Assembly: GCF_040500525.1 (NCBI RefSeq)
Contig: NZ_CP159402.1
Location: forward strand, 992,001 to 1,056,000
Origin: Azospirillum formosense
Lineage (GTDB): Bacteria; Pseudomonadota; Alphaproteobacteria; Azospirillales; Azospirillaceae
Reading direction: 5' to 3'
Length of the DNA: 64,000 nt
The position numbers were made by a program, and so were the translations under genes. Below, piece after piece: positions 49,053 through 58,544 of this stretch. Under the pieces are notes generated by a model. It was not told the DNA's origin. It did not search any database and worked only from the letters and a program-made list of their open reading frames with translations. Position 1 is the first letter of the stretch, and every line of letters begins with the position of its first letter.

Positions 49053-49544
49053 TTGTCAGACGAAGCCCCGCCCAACGCGCCGCCCGCCGTCCCGGTCCTC
49101 GACCCCGCCGCCGTCGGGGCGAAGCTCGGCGCCACCGACTATCCGGAACCGTTCCGCGCGGCGGTCGCCGGGCGCCTGCGCAAGCGGCTGGGCAATCCGC
49201 TGGGGATCACCAGCTTCGGCGTCAACCTGACCCGGCTGGAGCCGGGCGCCGCCTCGGCCCTGCGGCACTGGCACACCCGCCAGGACGAGTTCGTCTATGT
49301 GCTGGACGGCGAGCTGACCCTGGTCACCGACGCCAGCGAGACGATCCTGCGTCCCGGCATGTGCGCCGGCTTCCCGGCCGGCAAGCCCGACGGGCACCAG
49401 CTCGTCAACCGCTCCGACGAGCCGGCGACCTATCTGGAGGTCGGCGACCGCACCGCCGGTGACGAGGCGCATTACCCGGACGAGGATCTGCGCTACGACA
49501 GCGCGACGGATCGCTTCACGCACCGCGACGGCACCCCCTGGTGA
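49053..49544 (+). CDS. Cupin domain protein
   Basis: The 163-residue protein has one cupin domain. The first motif is LEPGAASALRHWHTRQDEFVYVLDGELTLV, with His, His and Glu ligands for a metal, and the second motif is PAGKPDGHQLVNRSDEPATYLEVG. Such single-cupin proteins include sugar isomerase-like, dioxygenase-like and storage types; this one cannot be assigned. The start is a TTG at 49053, with AAGGGAG upstream; no ATG fits, since the earlier frame overlaps the divergent hydrolase gene. It appears to be a single gene. Confidence 0.78.
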   Translation: MSDEAPPNAPPAVPVLDPAAVGAKLGATDYPEPFRAAVAGRLRKRLGNPLGITSFGVNLTRLEPGAASALRHWHTRQDEFVYVLDGELTLVTDASETILRPGMCAGFPAGKPDGHQLVNRSDEPATYLEVGDRTAGDEAHYPDEDLRYDSATDRFTHRDGTPW

Positions 49545-49608
49545 GAGAGCGGGCTGGCGAGGGAGCGGGCCGGCGAGAGGAGCGGGGCTCGGTCGCCGAC
49601 CCCATCCG

Positions 49609-51075
49609 TCAGGGCACCGCCCGCGCGCCGAGGAAGGCCGGCTCCGCCAGAGGGTAGGCGGACCGCCGCAGCCGGGCGATGTGCCCCGCGGCCCGGGCGC
49701 ATTGATTGCGCAGCTCGGGCACCGCGGTCATCTCCCAGAAGGGCGGGCGGCTGACCGGGCCGAGCGCGAACAGCCGGTCCGACGCCTGCCCGTCCTCGCC
49801 GATCAGGGCGCCGTCCTCCGTGACGTCCAGCCCCAGCCGCAGCGGGTCGGGCCGCGCCAGACCGCGCGTCAGCAGGGCCTTGACCAGGGGATGGCCGATC
49901 CGGCCGAAGTCGCACTCGGTGCCGGTGGCGTTGACGATGGCCCCCACCTTGCGGGTCCAGACGGTTCCCTCCGCCCCGCGGGCGCGGACGGTCGCCTCCA
50001 CCCCGTCCGGCGCGAGCGCCAGCGTCTGCAGACGGCCGGCGCGGATGGCCAGCCGCCCGTTGGCGCAGAGCGCGGCGATGCGGCCGGCCACCTCCGGCGC
50101 GATCCGGTGGCGATGGACCTCCCAATAGGGGCGGACGTGGCGCAGGAAGCGCCGCCGCTCCTCGATCGGCAGGTGGCTCCAGATCAAGTGATGGTAGGGG
50201 CGCAGCGCGTCGAAGGCCGACCGCCAGTCGAACCCCGTCTCCCGCGCGCGACGGACGTCGGCCTTCAGGGCGATCATCACGTCCAGAACGGTGCGCGGCA
50301 TCACCTGCGGGTGGATGAAGCTTTTGAAGGGCCGGGTCTCCTCGTGTGTCTGTGGCAGCAGGCCGCGGCGCGACAGAGCGACGATGGGGCCGCGGTGCCC
50401 CTGGTCCTCCAGCGACAGCACGGTGTCCACCATGGTCAGCCCGGTGCCGAGGATCAGCACGGGCGCGTCGGGTGCGATGGTGGCCAGCGCCGGCCAGTCC
50501 CAGGGCGAGCCCACATAGCGGCTGGACGCGTAGACCTCGGGGGCCGGGACGGGCGGCGGCGAGGGGGCGAAGTTGCCGACGCAGAGAACCGCCGTGTCCA
50601 CCGACAGGCTGGTGCCGTTGCCCAGCCGCAGCCGGGTGCCCCGCGCGTCCGACGCGACGTCCACCGCCTCCGCCTGCGACACGGTGAGCGAGACGTGGGG
50701 CGGGGCGGCGGCCACGGCCTCGCGCAGGACGTCCCGGATGTAGGCGCCGTAGCGGGCGCGGGAGACGAAGGCGTGGCCGCTGGGCGGAACCGCTCCACTC
50801 CCGTCGCCTCGCGCCTCATCGTCCTGGGCCCACAGCCAGCGCAGGAAGTGCCGAGGGTCGTCCGGATAGGCGCTCATGTTGTAGGCGCGCACGTTCAGCA
50901 GATGCGCGGCGTTGGGCGTGGAGTAGGCGAGCCCGGCGCCGAGGCTGGGCGTGCGTTCGATCAGGTGCAGGCTGGTCGGCTCATCGGCGCAGCGCAACAG
51001 ATGCGCGGCGAGGACGCTGCCGGTGAAGCCGGCCCCGATGATGGCGATGCGGCGTTTCGAAGGGCGTGCTGACAA
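49609..51075 (-). CDS. FAD/NAD(P)-binding protein
   Basis: The 488-residue protein has an N-terminal dinucleotide-binding fold (IAIIGAGFTGSVLAAHLL), a second nucleotide-binding motif in the middle (VLILGTGLTMVDTVLSL), and GLAYSTPNAAHLLNVRAYNMSAYPDDP near residue 47. These match the NAD-binding-9 / HI0933-like FAD/NAD(P)-binding group found in bacteria; the oxidation substrate is not known. The start is a TTG at 51075, with GAGGAG 8 bases upstream. It diverges from the small ribbon-helix-helix-like gene and shares its 230-base upstream gap. Confidence 0.78.
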   Translation of the reverse strand: MSARPSKRRIAIIGAGFTGSVLAAHLLRCADEPTSLHLIERTPSLGAGLAYSTPNAAHLLNVRAYNMSAYPDDPRHFLRWLWAQDDEARGDGSGAVPPSGHAFVSRARYGAYIRDVLREAVAAAPPHVSLTVSQAEAVDVASDARGTRLRLGNGTSLSVDTAVLCVGNFAPSPPPVPAPEVYASSRYVGSPWDWPALATIAPDAPVLILGTGLTMVDTVLSLEDQGHRGPIVALSRRGLLPQTHEETRPFKSFIHPQVMPRTVLDVMIALKADVRRARETGFDWRSAFDALRPYHHLIWSHLPIEERRRFLRHVRPYWEVHRHRIAPEVAGRIAALCANGRLAIRAGRLQTLALAPDGVEATVRARGAEGTVWTRKVGAIVNATGTECDFGRIGHPLVKALLTRGLARPDPLRLGLDVTEDGALIGEDGQASDRLFALGPVSRPPFWEMTAVPELRNQCARAAGHIARLRRSAYPLAEPAFLGARAVP

Positions 51076-51305
51076 CGTCGTCGCTCCTCTGCTCTGGCCG
51101 TGCGAAGGGGGGCGGTGATCCGGTGCCAGGGGTATTTCCCGCGCCGGATGGCCCAGCCGGCCACTCTTCGGTGCAGGATTGGACAGGTCAACCGCTATTC
51201 CGGCGTAGGAGAAACCCCTGGCACCGCCGTGGGATTTATGGTTAACAAGAAATTAACGATAACCGGGGATGGTTTCGCACCTTCGAACCATGTACGGCAG
51301 GACCG

Positions 51306-51593
51306 ATGCGCGACCACCCCTTCCGACCCGCAACAACCATTCCGTCCCATGCCAATCCGGGGCCGTCGGACCGCCGTGAACCCGACGTGCAACTGGCCGC
51401 CATGGTGCCGCAGAGCGTCAAGCGCGCCGTCCGCCGCCGCGCCGAGGAGGAGGGAACGACCGTCCGCAGCGTCCTTCTGCGCGCTCTGAAGCATGCCGGG
51501 ATCGCCGAGGTGGACGAGGCGGAGATCGCCGACCGCCGCATCGCCGCCGGCGCCGAACGCTCCGGCGCCTGGAAGGCCACGCGTACCCGTTGA
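51306..51593 (+). CDS. Small ribbon-helix-helix-like protein
   Basis: The 95-residue product has a disordered, basic N-terminus (about 1-28). The next section fits a ribbon-helix-helix fold: strand VQLAAMV, helix SVKRAVRRRAEEEG, and helix TVRSVLLRALKHAG. This points to a CopG/Arc-like DNA-binding protein. The C-terminal stretch is basic. No antitoxin partner is visible, and the gene is followed directly by the large sensor kinase (58-base gap). AGGA lies close before the ATG. Its upstream gap has an AT-rich segment (51238-51263) with repeated TTAAC. Confidence 0.6.
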   Translation: MRDHPFRPATTIPSHANPGPSDRREPDVQLAAMVPQSVKRAVRRRAEEEGTTVRSVLLRALKHAGIAEVDEAEIADRRIAAGAERSGAWKATRTR

Positions 51594-51651
51594 CGGGACG
51601 GTCGCCCATCGCGCACGGTCACACGGAGCCATTTTCCGAAAGCCGTCCTGT

Positions 51652-54600
51652 ATGAGCCTTCTTCACCGCCTGCTGCTTCTTGTCCTCGTGGCGATGATTC
51701 CGGCGGCCGTCATCGAGGTGAAGAACGAACTTTCCCTGCGCGCCGCGCGGGAGGCGGAGGTGGGGCGGGATGCCCTGCACCTCGCCGCGCTGTTCGAGGC
51801 GGAGCAGCACCGCATGATCGACGGGCTGCGGCAGGTGCTGAACACGCTGGTCAAGGCCGACCCGGCGCGGGCACCCGGCTCGCCGGCCTGCCAGGCGTTG
51901 ATGGACGACCTGCGCGCGTCCTATCCCGGTCATCTCGGCATCGTGATCGCCGGGCTGGACGGGGTGGTGCGCTGCGCGACCGATCGCGCCTCGCTGGGGA
52001 TTTCCATCGCCGACCGCGAATATTTCCGCGACGCGCTGGACAGCGGCCGGATGACGCTGGGCGAGCATGTTCTCCAGCGGACCGACGGACACTCCGCCAT
52101 GCCCGTCGCTCTGGCCTTCCAGGACGCGGAGGGGCGGCCGGCCGGCGTCGTGACGGCGATGACCGACGTCTCCTGGATCGCCGATTTCCTGTCCAAGCGG
52201 CCGCTGCCCGACAACGCGCGGATCACGCTGCTGGACCGCCACGACCGGGTGGTCGCCCAGGTGCCGTCCCAGCCTGATCAAGACCGGCCGAACCAGTCTG
52301 TGTCGAACCGGACTGGCGACGTTCCGCCTCCGGCAATCACCGCGCTGCTGTCCCGCGATGCCCCCGGCGTCGCCGAGGTGACCGGGGCGGACGGGCGGCC
52401 ATGGATCATCGCCTATCGGCCGACCGGCCGGAGCATGGACGGCATCGGGGTCGTGGTCAGCCTGGACAAGGGCGAGGCGCTGGGGCCGATCCGCGGCGCG
52501 ATGGTTCAGGCGATGACCGGCATCGCCATGGTGCTGCTTCTGACGCTGCTCTCCGTCTGGTGGGGGGCCAGCCGGTTCCTGCGGCGGCCGGTGGCGGCCC
52601 TGGTCGCGACGGCGGAGCGCTGGAAGGGCGGCGACCTGACGGCGCGCAGCGGCGTGGCCGACCAGTCGTCCGAACTCGGCACGCTGGCCCGCGCCTTCGA
52701 CGGCATGGCCGAGGAACTGGCCCGCCAGCAGCAGGTGCGGGAGCAGGCCAGCGCGCTGGCCCATAAGACGGCCGCCGTTCTGGGCAGCAACACCGACGGG
52801 GTGTTCGAGGTGGACCGCCACTGGCGCATCACCTTCATGAACGAGCGCGCCCGGGCTCTGATCGCCGGGGGGCGCGACCTGGTCGGCCAGGATTTCTGGG
52901 ACGTCTTTCCCGAGGTGTCCGCCAGCGTGTTCGGGGAGAACTACCGCCGCGCCATGCGGGATCAGACGCCGGTCGAGTTCGAGGAATACAGCGCCTCCTG
53001 CGAGGCCTGGTTCGCCGTGCGCGCCTTTCCGTCGCCGGACGGGCTGGCCGTCTTCTTCCAGAACACCACCGCCCGCAAATGGGGGGAAGCGGCGCTGACC
53101 TCCGCCAACCGGGAAAAGAGCGCGTTGCTGGCGCAATTGAACAGCCTGCTGCAGAACGCGCCGGTCGGTTTCGCCTTCTTCGACCGCGATCGCCGCTACA
53201 TCCGCATCAACGAGCAGCTGGCCGATTGCAACGGCATCCTGGCCGAGGCCCACATGGGCCGCACTCTGGCCGACCTGCTTCCCGTCGTGGGCGCCAGCGT
53301 CAATCCGATGATCGACCGGGTGTTCGACACCGGCGAGCCGATCCCCTACCGGGAGATCGTGGGCGAGACGCCCAGGGAGCCGGGCGTGACACGCCATTGG
53401 CTGACCGCCCTGTTCCCCGTCCACGAGGATATGGAGGTCGCGGCGGTCGGCGCCGTCGTGATGGAGGTCACCGATTTGCGCCGGGCCGAGATGGCGCGCC
53501 GCCAGAGCGACGAACGGTTCCGGTCGGTCTTCGAACTGGCCGCTGTGGGCATCGAGCGGGTGGGCTTGGATGGCCGTATCCTCGACGTCAACGCCAAGAT
53601 CTGCGACATCGTCGGCTACCCGCGGGAGGAACTGCTGACGCGGACCTTCCGCGACATCACCGATCCGGAGGATCTGCCGGCGGAGGAACAGCTGATCGAG
53701 CGGTTGCTGTCCGGTGAGCTGGCCAGCTACGCCCTGGAAAAGCGCTACCGCCGCAAGGACGGCGGAGCGGTGTGGGTGCGGGTGACCTCGTCGCTCGCCC
53801 GGATCACCGGCACGGAGCCGGCCTACCGAATCACCGTCGCCGAGGACATCACCGAGCGAAAGGCGATGGAGGCCGCGCTGCGCTCCGCCCGCGACGAGGC
53901 GGAACGCGCCAACCTCGCCAAGTCGAAGTTCCTGGCGGCGGCCAGCCACGACCTGCGCCAGCCGCTCCAGTCGCTGTTCTTCTTCTCCGCCGCCCTGTCG
54001 GCCCATGTCGGCTCGGGCGGGGGCGCCAAGATCCTGACCCATCTGGAGCAGGGTCTGGACGCGCTGAAGGGGCTTCTCGACAGCCTGCTCGACGTGTCGC
54101 GCCTCGACGCCGGGGTGGTGACGCCGGTGCTCGAGGACTTCGACGTGGCGGAGGTGCTGGACCCGATCCGCGCCGCCTACGCGCCGGTGGCCGCCGGCAA
54201 GGGCATCGGCTGGCAGGTCGAGGTCGCCGGCGGGCGGGTGCGCAGCGACCGCACGCTGCTGGGCCGGCTGCTGCGCAATCTGGTGGAGAACGCCATCCGC
54301 TACACCGAGAGCGGGCTGGTCCGGGTGCAGTGCCGGCCGGACGGGCGGTTCCTGTCCATCATCGTCCAGGACACCGGCATGGGCATTCCCGACGATCATC
54401 TGGAGCGGATCTTCGAGGAGTTCCATCAGGTCGGCAACCCGGAGCGGGACCGCAACCAGGGGCTCGGGCTCGGCCTTGCCATCGTCCGGCGGCTGTCGCG
54501 GCTGCTCGACCATCCGGTGGAGGTGCGCTCGGCGGTGGGCAGGGGGTCGGCCTTCCGGGTGCTGGTGCCGCTGGGCGAAACGGTGGTGCCCGCCGCCGCG

Positions 54601-55011
54601 GGGCCGGGAAACGAGGCGCCGGGGATGGGGCAGGGCCGCCTCGCCGTTCTGGTGGACGATGACGCCATCGTGTTGATGGGGCTTCAGCTGATCCTGACGG
54701 AATGGGGGTACGCCGTGCTGGCGGCGGGGAGCGCCGACCAGGCCATGGAGCGGCTGGCCGCCCAGACGCGTGTTCCCGACATCGTGATCGCCGATTACCG
54801 GCTGCGCGAGGGGCGGATCGGGACCGAGGTGATCCTGCGCGTGCGCGAGCGCTACGGCGCCGGAGTTCCGGGGGTGATCCTGACCGGGGAGACCGGGCCG
54901 GATTGCCTGCTGGACGCCACCGCCCACGGGCTGACGGTGATCCACAAGCCGGTGACCCCCCGCGAACTGGCGGTCGCGGTGGACCAGCAGCTGAAGGTCG
55001 TGCCGTCGTGA
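51652..55011 (+). CDS. Multi-PAS hybrid histidine kinase
   Basis: The 1119-residue protein has a first membrane helix (about 2-20), a periplasmic Cache-like sensor (about 25-285), a second helix (about 290-308), a HAMP domain (310-365) and three PAS regions (about 375-480, 500-610 and 620-745). The kinase core follows, with phosphoacceptor His766 in AAASHDLRQPL, N-box in LRNLVENAIRY, and G-boxes DTGMGIP and GLGLGL. A C-terminal receiver has Asp1048 in VIADYRLREG. The His-box differs from the two kinases at 36-43 kb, so it is not part of that duplication. No partner regulator is adjacent. ATG 51652 starts at the membrane helix. Confidence 0.88.
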   Translation: MSLLHRLLLLVLVAMIPAAVIEVKNELSLRAAREAEVGRDALHLAALFEAEQHRMIDGLRQVLNTLVKADPARAPGSPACQALMDDLRASYPGHLGIVIAGLDGVVRCATDRASLGISIADREYFRDALDSGRMTLGEHVLQRTDGHSAMPVALAFQDAEGRPAGVVTAMTDVSWIADFLSKRPLPDNARITLLDRHDRVVAQVPSQPDQDRPNQSVSNRTGDVPPPAITALLSRDAPGVAEVTGADGRPWIIAYRPTGRSMDGIGVVVSLDKGEALGPIRGAMVQAMTGIAMVLLLTLLSVWWGASRFLRRPVAALVATAERWKGGDLTARSGVADQSSELGTLARAFDGMAEELARQQQVREQASALAHKTAAVLGSNTDGVFEVDRHWRITFMNERARALIAGGRDLVGQDFWDVFPEVSASVFGENYRRAMRDQTPVEFEEYSASCEAWFAVRAFPSPDGLAVFFQNTTARKWGEAALTSANREKSALLAQLNSLLQNAPVGFAFFDRDRRYIRINEQLADCNGILAEAHMGRTLADLLPVVGASVNPMIDRVFDTGEPIPYREIVGETPREPGVTRHWLTALFPVHEDMEVAAVGAVVMEVTDLRRAEMARRQSDERFRSVFELAAVGIERVGLDGRILDVNAKICDIVGYPREELLTRTFRDITDPEDLPAEEQLIERLLSGELASYALEKRYRRKDGGAVWVRVTSSLARITGTEPAYRITVAEDITERKAMEAALRSARDEAERANLAKSKFLAAASHDLRQPLQSLFFFSAALSAHVGSGGGAKILTHLEQGLDALKGLLDSLLDVSRLDAGVVTPVLEDFDVAEVLDPIRAAYAPVAAGKGIGWQVEVAGGRVRSDRTLLGRLLRNLVENAIRYTESGLVRVQCRPDGRFLSIIVQDTGMGIPDDHLERIFEEFHQVGNPERDRNQGLGLGLAIVRRLSRLLDHPVEVRSAVGRGSAFRVLVPLGETVVPAAAGPGNEAPGMGQGRLAVLVDDDAIVLMGLQLILTEWGYAVLAAGSADQAMERLAAQTRVPDIVIADYRLREGRIGTEVILRVRERYGAGVPGVILTGETGPDCLLDATAHGLTVIHKPVTPRELAVAVDQQLKVVPS

Positions 55012-55027
55012 GACGGGCGCCGCGGCC

Positions 55028-55555
55028 TTATCGCGTGAGGCCCCAGCGCCGGTACCACGCGTTCAGGTCCCGCGCGGAGTCGATCCGGATCTTCGGCAGG
55101 TCGGCCTGATCGAAAGTGCGCAGGTTCCTCGCGCGGTTTCTCGGCGTGGCGACGGCGATGTGCCGGATCATCTCCCACTTGATGCTGTCGCGGCGGCCCT
55201 CCAGCGCGCCGCGCCGCTCCCGCTCGAACAGGGTTCGGCGGAAGTAGCGCAGCAGGCTGAGCGGCATGGGCACATCCAGGTAGATCAGGCCCGTCGCCCG
55301 CCGGAAACGCTGCGGGATGCAGCGCGAGTAGTTTCCCTCCATGACCCAGCGCTCGCCCGCGATGGCTTCGTCGTGCAAGGCAACGAATTCCTCGGTCGGC
55401 CGGGGTTGCCAATCCGTGTTGGGGGCGTGGTACAGCCGGTCGAGATGGACGACGGGAAAGCCGCTCCGCCGCGCGATCGCCTCGGCAAGGGTGGATTTGC
55501 CGCTGTTGGACGGCCCGAGGATGCAAATGCGTTGGCCGAGGTCGGAAAGCTGCAT
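55028..55555 (-). CDS. P-loop kinase-like protein (FlaR/adenylate kinase type)
   Basis: The 175-residue protein has a Walker A motif at the N-terminus (GPSNSGKST) followed by HLDRLYHAPNTDW. This is the pattern of the small FlaR-like or shikimate/adenylate kinase-like AAA proteins: a Walker B-like IYLDVP and arginines in a lid-like region (RYFRRTLFERERR). The substrate is unknown; the fold suggests phosphate transfer to a small molecule. The ATG at 55555 follows GGAAAG. Its end lies 16 bases from the large kinase stop, convergent. Confidence 0.75.
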   Translation of the reverse strand: MQLSDLGQRICILGPSNSGKSTLAEAIARRSGFPVVHLDRLYHAPNTDWQPRPTEEFVALHDEAIAGERWVMEGNYSRCIPQRFRRATGLIYLDVPMPLSLLRYFRRTLFERERRGALEGRRDSIKWEMIRHIAVATPRNRARNLRTFDQADLPKIRIDSARDLNAWYRRWGLTR

Positions 55556-55674
55556 GGATTGATACCGTTACGAGACAAAGCCCGGTCGGGCCGCGAAAAG
55601 CGCGGCGATCCTAGCGGGCCTCGGCGCGCCGCGACACCCCACCCATGCGGTACGCCGTCGGTGTCGTCCGGCGG

Positions 55675-55959
55675 TCACTCCGCCTGGGCGAGCTCCTTGG
55701 CAGCCGGGCGGGGGGCGAGGGCGGCGCGGCCGGCGTCGGTCAGGCGGCAGACCAGCCAGTCGGGCTTCAGCGGGTTGTGGAACCAGCGCTCCGCCCAGCC
55801 GGACTTCAGGCAGCTTTCGATGGTCTGGCGCTTGACGCGCTGGCCGTCGGTGTCGAACAGGGGCAGCTTGCCGCCGGGCTGGTCCAGGCCGTTGCGCAGC
55901 CACGCCGCCTGCGCCTCGGTGGGGCGGCGTCGGGATGTGCTGCGTCGGGGTGCGGCCAT
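55675..55959 (-). CDS. Hypothetical winged-helix-like small protein
   Basis: The 94-residue product is not recognised. It starts with a basic tail (about 1-15), then a helical section (EAQAAWLRNGLDQPGGKLPLFD), then IESCLKSGWAERWFHNPLKPDWLVCRLTDAGRAAL. The last part resembles the recognition helix and wing of small winged-helix proteins. A DNA-binding function is inference. The GAGG ribosome-binding site stands 8 bases before the ATG. It is divergent from cutA with a 92-base gap. Confidence 0.6.
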   Translation of the reverse strand: MAAPRRSTSRRRPTEAQAAWLRNGLDQPGGKLPLFDTDGQRVKRQTIESCLKSGWAERWFHNPLKPDWLVCRLTDAGRAALAPRPAAKELAQAE

Positions 55960-56051
55960 GGTTCGTCGCCTCGGAGGATGTTGCGGCCCGGCTGTTGCGC
56001 CCTGGCGGCCTGTGGCAAGATTCGGGCACTCTACATCGAAAGGGTTCGGTC

Positions 56052-56366
56052 ATGGAATTCGTCTTCGCCTACATCACCGCCGGATCGCGGGACGAGGCCC
56101 GGCGCATCGGCCGCGCGCTGGTCGAGGAACGGCTGGCCGCCTGCGCCAACATTTTCGATGGCATGACCTCCATCTACCGCTGGCAGGACGCCATCGAGGA
56201 AGCCGGGGAGACGGTGCTGATCGCCAAGACGCGGGCGGAGCTGTTCGAGCCGCTGGCCGCGCGGGTGCGGGAGTTGCACAGCTACGAGGTCCCTTGCGTG
56301 GTGGAGCTGACGGTGGGGCGCGGCAACCCCGGCTATCTGGACTGGCTGCGCGACGCGACCGCCTGA
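56052..56366 (+). CDS. cutA: Divalent cation tolerance protein CutA
   Basis: The 104-residue protein matches CutA: VFAYITAGSRDEARRIGRALVEERLAACANIFDGMTSIYRWQDAIEEAGETVLIAKTR and the SYEVPCVVEL segment. CutA forms PII-like trimers and is linked to copper tolerance in E. coli, though its biochemical role is not clear. Length is normal. ATG 56052 follows AAAGGG; the frame extends upstream to 55935 without similarity. The MFS gene begins 121 bases later in the same direction. Confidence 0.93.
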   Translation: MEFVFAYITAGSRDEARRIGRALVEERLAACANIFDGMTSIYRWQDAIEEAGETVLIAKTRAELFEPLAARVRELHSYEVPCVVELTVGRGNPGYLDWLRDATA

Positions 56367-56487
56367 CTCCCGGTCCGGATCGCCGCATGCCCGCCATGTC
56401 GGCGGCGCATTGGACCCTCTCCGACCCGCGTGCCAGTTTCGCAAGGGTTGCTTTCAATCGCAAATCATCCGGATGCGGAGAATTTCC

Positions 56488-57702
56488 ATGACCGACACAT
56501 CGGCGCGGCTGTCGATCGGCTTTTCCTGGATCGGCCACGCGCTGATGCACATCGTGTCGGCCCTGTTCCTGACCGTCGTCCTGGCGCTGGAACGGGAATG
56601 GAAGCTGCCCTATGACGAGCTGATCCGGCTGTGGACGCTGGGCGCGCTGATGATCGGCGTCGGCGCGCCGCTGGCCGGATGGCTGGGCGACCGTTGGAGC
56701 GAATGCCGGATGATGGCGGTCTTCTTCCTGCTGACCGGGGCGGGGACCATCGCCTGCGGCCTGACGGACGGCCCGGAAGCGTTGCTGTGGGCGCTGGCGG
56801 TGCTCGGGCTCGGCTCCTCCATCTACCACCCGGTGGGCATGGCCTGGATGGTCAAGAACGCCACCAACCGCGGCAAGGCGCTGGGCTACCAGGGCATTTT
56901 CGGCACCATCGGCATCGCCTCGGCGGCGGTGGTGGCCGGCGGCCTGACGGAATGGCTGGGCTGGCGCTCCGCCTTCCTGATCCCGGGGGCGGTCTGTCTG
57001 GGGCTGGGCGTCGTGCTGGCCCTGCTGATCGCGCTGGGCAAGGTCGAGGATCGCCAGGGCGACGTGAAGCCGATCCCCAAGGCGTCGCGCGGCGACGTCA
57101 TCCGCGCCTTCTTCGTGCTGTCGGTGACGATGGTCTGCGCCGGGCTGATGTTCAACGCCATGCAGGTGGTGCTGCCCAAGCTGTTCGAGGCGCGGCTGAG
57201 CGATCTGCTGGGCGGCAGCACGCTGGGCGTCGGCGGCGTGGTGACGGCGGTCTATCTGTTCGCCGCCCTGCCGCAGCTCATCGGCGGGCATCTGGCGGAC
57301 AAGTACCCGCTGAAGCGCATCTACACCCTGTGCCTGCTGGTCCAGGTGCCGATGATGGCGGCGGTGGCGGTCCTGGCCGATCTGCCGCTGGTCGGTGCCG
57401 CGGCGCTGGTCGTCGTCGCCTCGCAGGTGCAGATCCCGGCGGAGAATCTTCTGCTCGCCCGCTACACGCCGGAGAAGCACCGCGGGTTGGCCTATGGCGC
57501 CAAGTTCATCCTGTCCTTCGGCGCCGGCCCGCTGGCCGTGCAGCTCGTCGCGCTGGTCTATGAGCGGACGGGCGAGTTCGTCATGCTCTACGTCACGCTG
57601 TCGGTGCTGGCGCTTGTCGCCTTCGCGGCGGCGCTTCTGCTGCCGCGCGACCGCGACGTTCCGGCCAAGCCCGCCGCGGCCCCGATGGCGGCGGCGGAGT
57701 AA
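56488..57702 (+). CDS. Major facilitator superfamily transporter
   Basis: The 404-residue inner-membrane transporter has about twelve hydrophobic segments. The first loop carries the MFS signature in the form GWLGDRWSECR, with GSSIYHPVGMAWMV later, which resembles the fosmidomycin-resistance (Fsr) branch. The substrate is unknown and export of a drug or metabolite is only suggested by the branch. GGAG stands before the ATG. It converges on the SPOR lipoprotein gene with a four-base gap. Confidence 0.85.
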   Translation: MTDTSARLSIGFSWIGHALMHIVSALFLTVVLALEREWKLPYDELIRLWTLGALMIGVGAPLAGWLGDRWSECRMMAVFFLLTGAGTIACGLTDGPEALLWALAVLGLGSSIYHPVGMAWMVKNATNRGKALGYQGIFGTIGIASAAVVAGGLTEWLGWRSAFLIPGAVCLGLGVVLALLIALGKVEDRQGDVKPIPKASRGDVIRAFFVLSVTMVCAGLMFNAMQVVLPKLFEARLSDLLGGSTLGVGGVVTAVYLFAALPQLIGGHLADKYPLKRIYTLCLLVQVPMMAAVAVLADLPLVGAAALVVVASQVQIPAENLLLARYTPEKHRGLAYGAKFILSFGAGPLAVQLVALVYERTGEFVMLYVTLSVLALVAFAAALLLPRDRDVPAKPAAAPMAAAE

Positions 57703-57706
57703 CGGT

Positions 57707-58369
57707 TCACATCCGGCCCGGCGGGCCGGGGTAGGGCGCGTCGCCGGGCAGGTCGGCCACCACCGTGCGTCCCGTCCAGGTGAGAAGCCAGGCGTCGCCG
57801 ACCCCGGCGGCGCGGATCTCGGCCAGACGGCGCAGGGCGGTCGGGCGATCCTCCGGCGGCAGGACGAGGCGGTGGATGCGGCGGCCATGCACGTCGGCCG
57901 CCACGATGCCGGCCTCCGGATGGCCGATCCGCGCGCGCTGCGCCTCCGCCTGTCCACGCTTGGAAAAGCTGCCCGCCACCACAAGGAAGCGCCGTTCGGC
58001 GGGGCGCGGCATCGGCGGCAGAGCGGCGATCTCCACCTCCGCCGTCACGGGAAGCGGCGCCGGCGGTGGCGGGGCGGGGAGCGGCGGCGCATCGGTTTCC
58101 GGAAGGGGCACCGGCACGCTCTCGGCGCTGCGGGCCACCGGCACGATCACCGGCTTGCAGACATAGCCCCAGGTCAGAACGCGGAAGGTCGCGCAATCCT
58201 GCTGCAGCATGGCCGACAGCATGTGGTCGGTGCTGCTCTTGCTGGTGCCGACATACAGCATCCCGTCCACCGCGAAGGACGCGGCGGTCATCGCCACCGG
58301 CGCCCCCGCGCAGCCGCCCAACCCCACCAGCGCGGCCGCCGCCACTCCCCGCCTGAGCCGTCCGCTCAT
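57707..58369 (-). CDS. SPOR-domain lipoprotein
   Basis: The 220-residue product has a lipoprotein signal peptide with lipobox LGGC (Cys about residue 20). A Pro/Ala-rich linker (about 95-125) is followed by a C-terminal SPOR-like domain (FLVVAGSFSKRGQAEAQRARI to LLTWTGRTVVAD). SPOR domains bind glycan strands stripped of peptide stems, usually at the division septum. ATG 58369 gives the correct short signal peptide; a longer start at 58405 puts extra charged residues before it. The protein is thus probably an outer-membrane lipoprotein with peptidoglycan-binding activity. Confidence 0.78.
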   Translation of the reverse strand: MSGRLRRGVAAAALVGLGGCAGAPVAMTAASFAVDGMLYVGTSKSSTDHMLSAMLQQDCATFRVLTWGYVCKPVIVPVARSAESVPVPLPETDAPPLPAPPPPAPLPVTAEVEIAALPPMPRPAERRFLVVAGSFSKRGQAEAQRARIGHPEAGIVAADVHGRRIHRLVLPPEDRPTALRRLAEIRAAGVGDAWLLTWTGRTVVADLPGDAPYPGPPGRM

Positions 58370-58544
58370 GCCCCGTTTCCCCGCCCTGTTCGCGTCCCCA
58401 CCCATCCTGTGTCAGGGTCGGTGCTATGACCAGCGGAGGTCAATGGAACGGCCAGCGCTCATCCGTTCGCGCCATGCCTACCTCTTGCGTGGTGTCCCTC
58501 CGCCCGCCAAGCCTTGCGCGGCGGCGGACGGAGGGACGCCGGCG

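Noticed and set aside
51306-51593. Toxin-antitoxin pair
   Set aside because: The RHH-like protein has no small toxin gene beside it; the next genes are a 1119-residue kinase and a divergent FAD-binding protein.
51619-54945. Minus-strand frame of 1108 codons opposite the multi-PAS kinase
   Set aside because: Shadow frame of the kinase gene; no domain motif and no ribosome-binding site of note.
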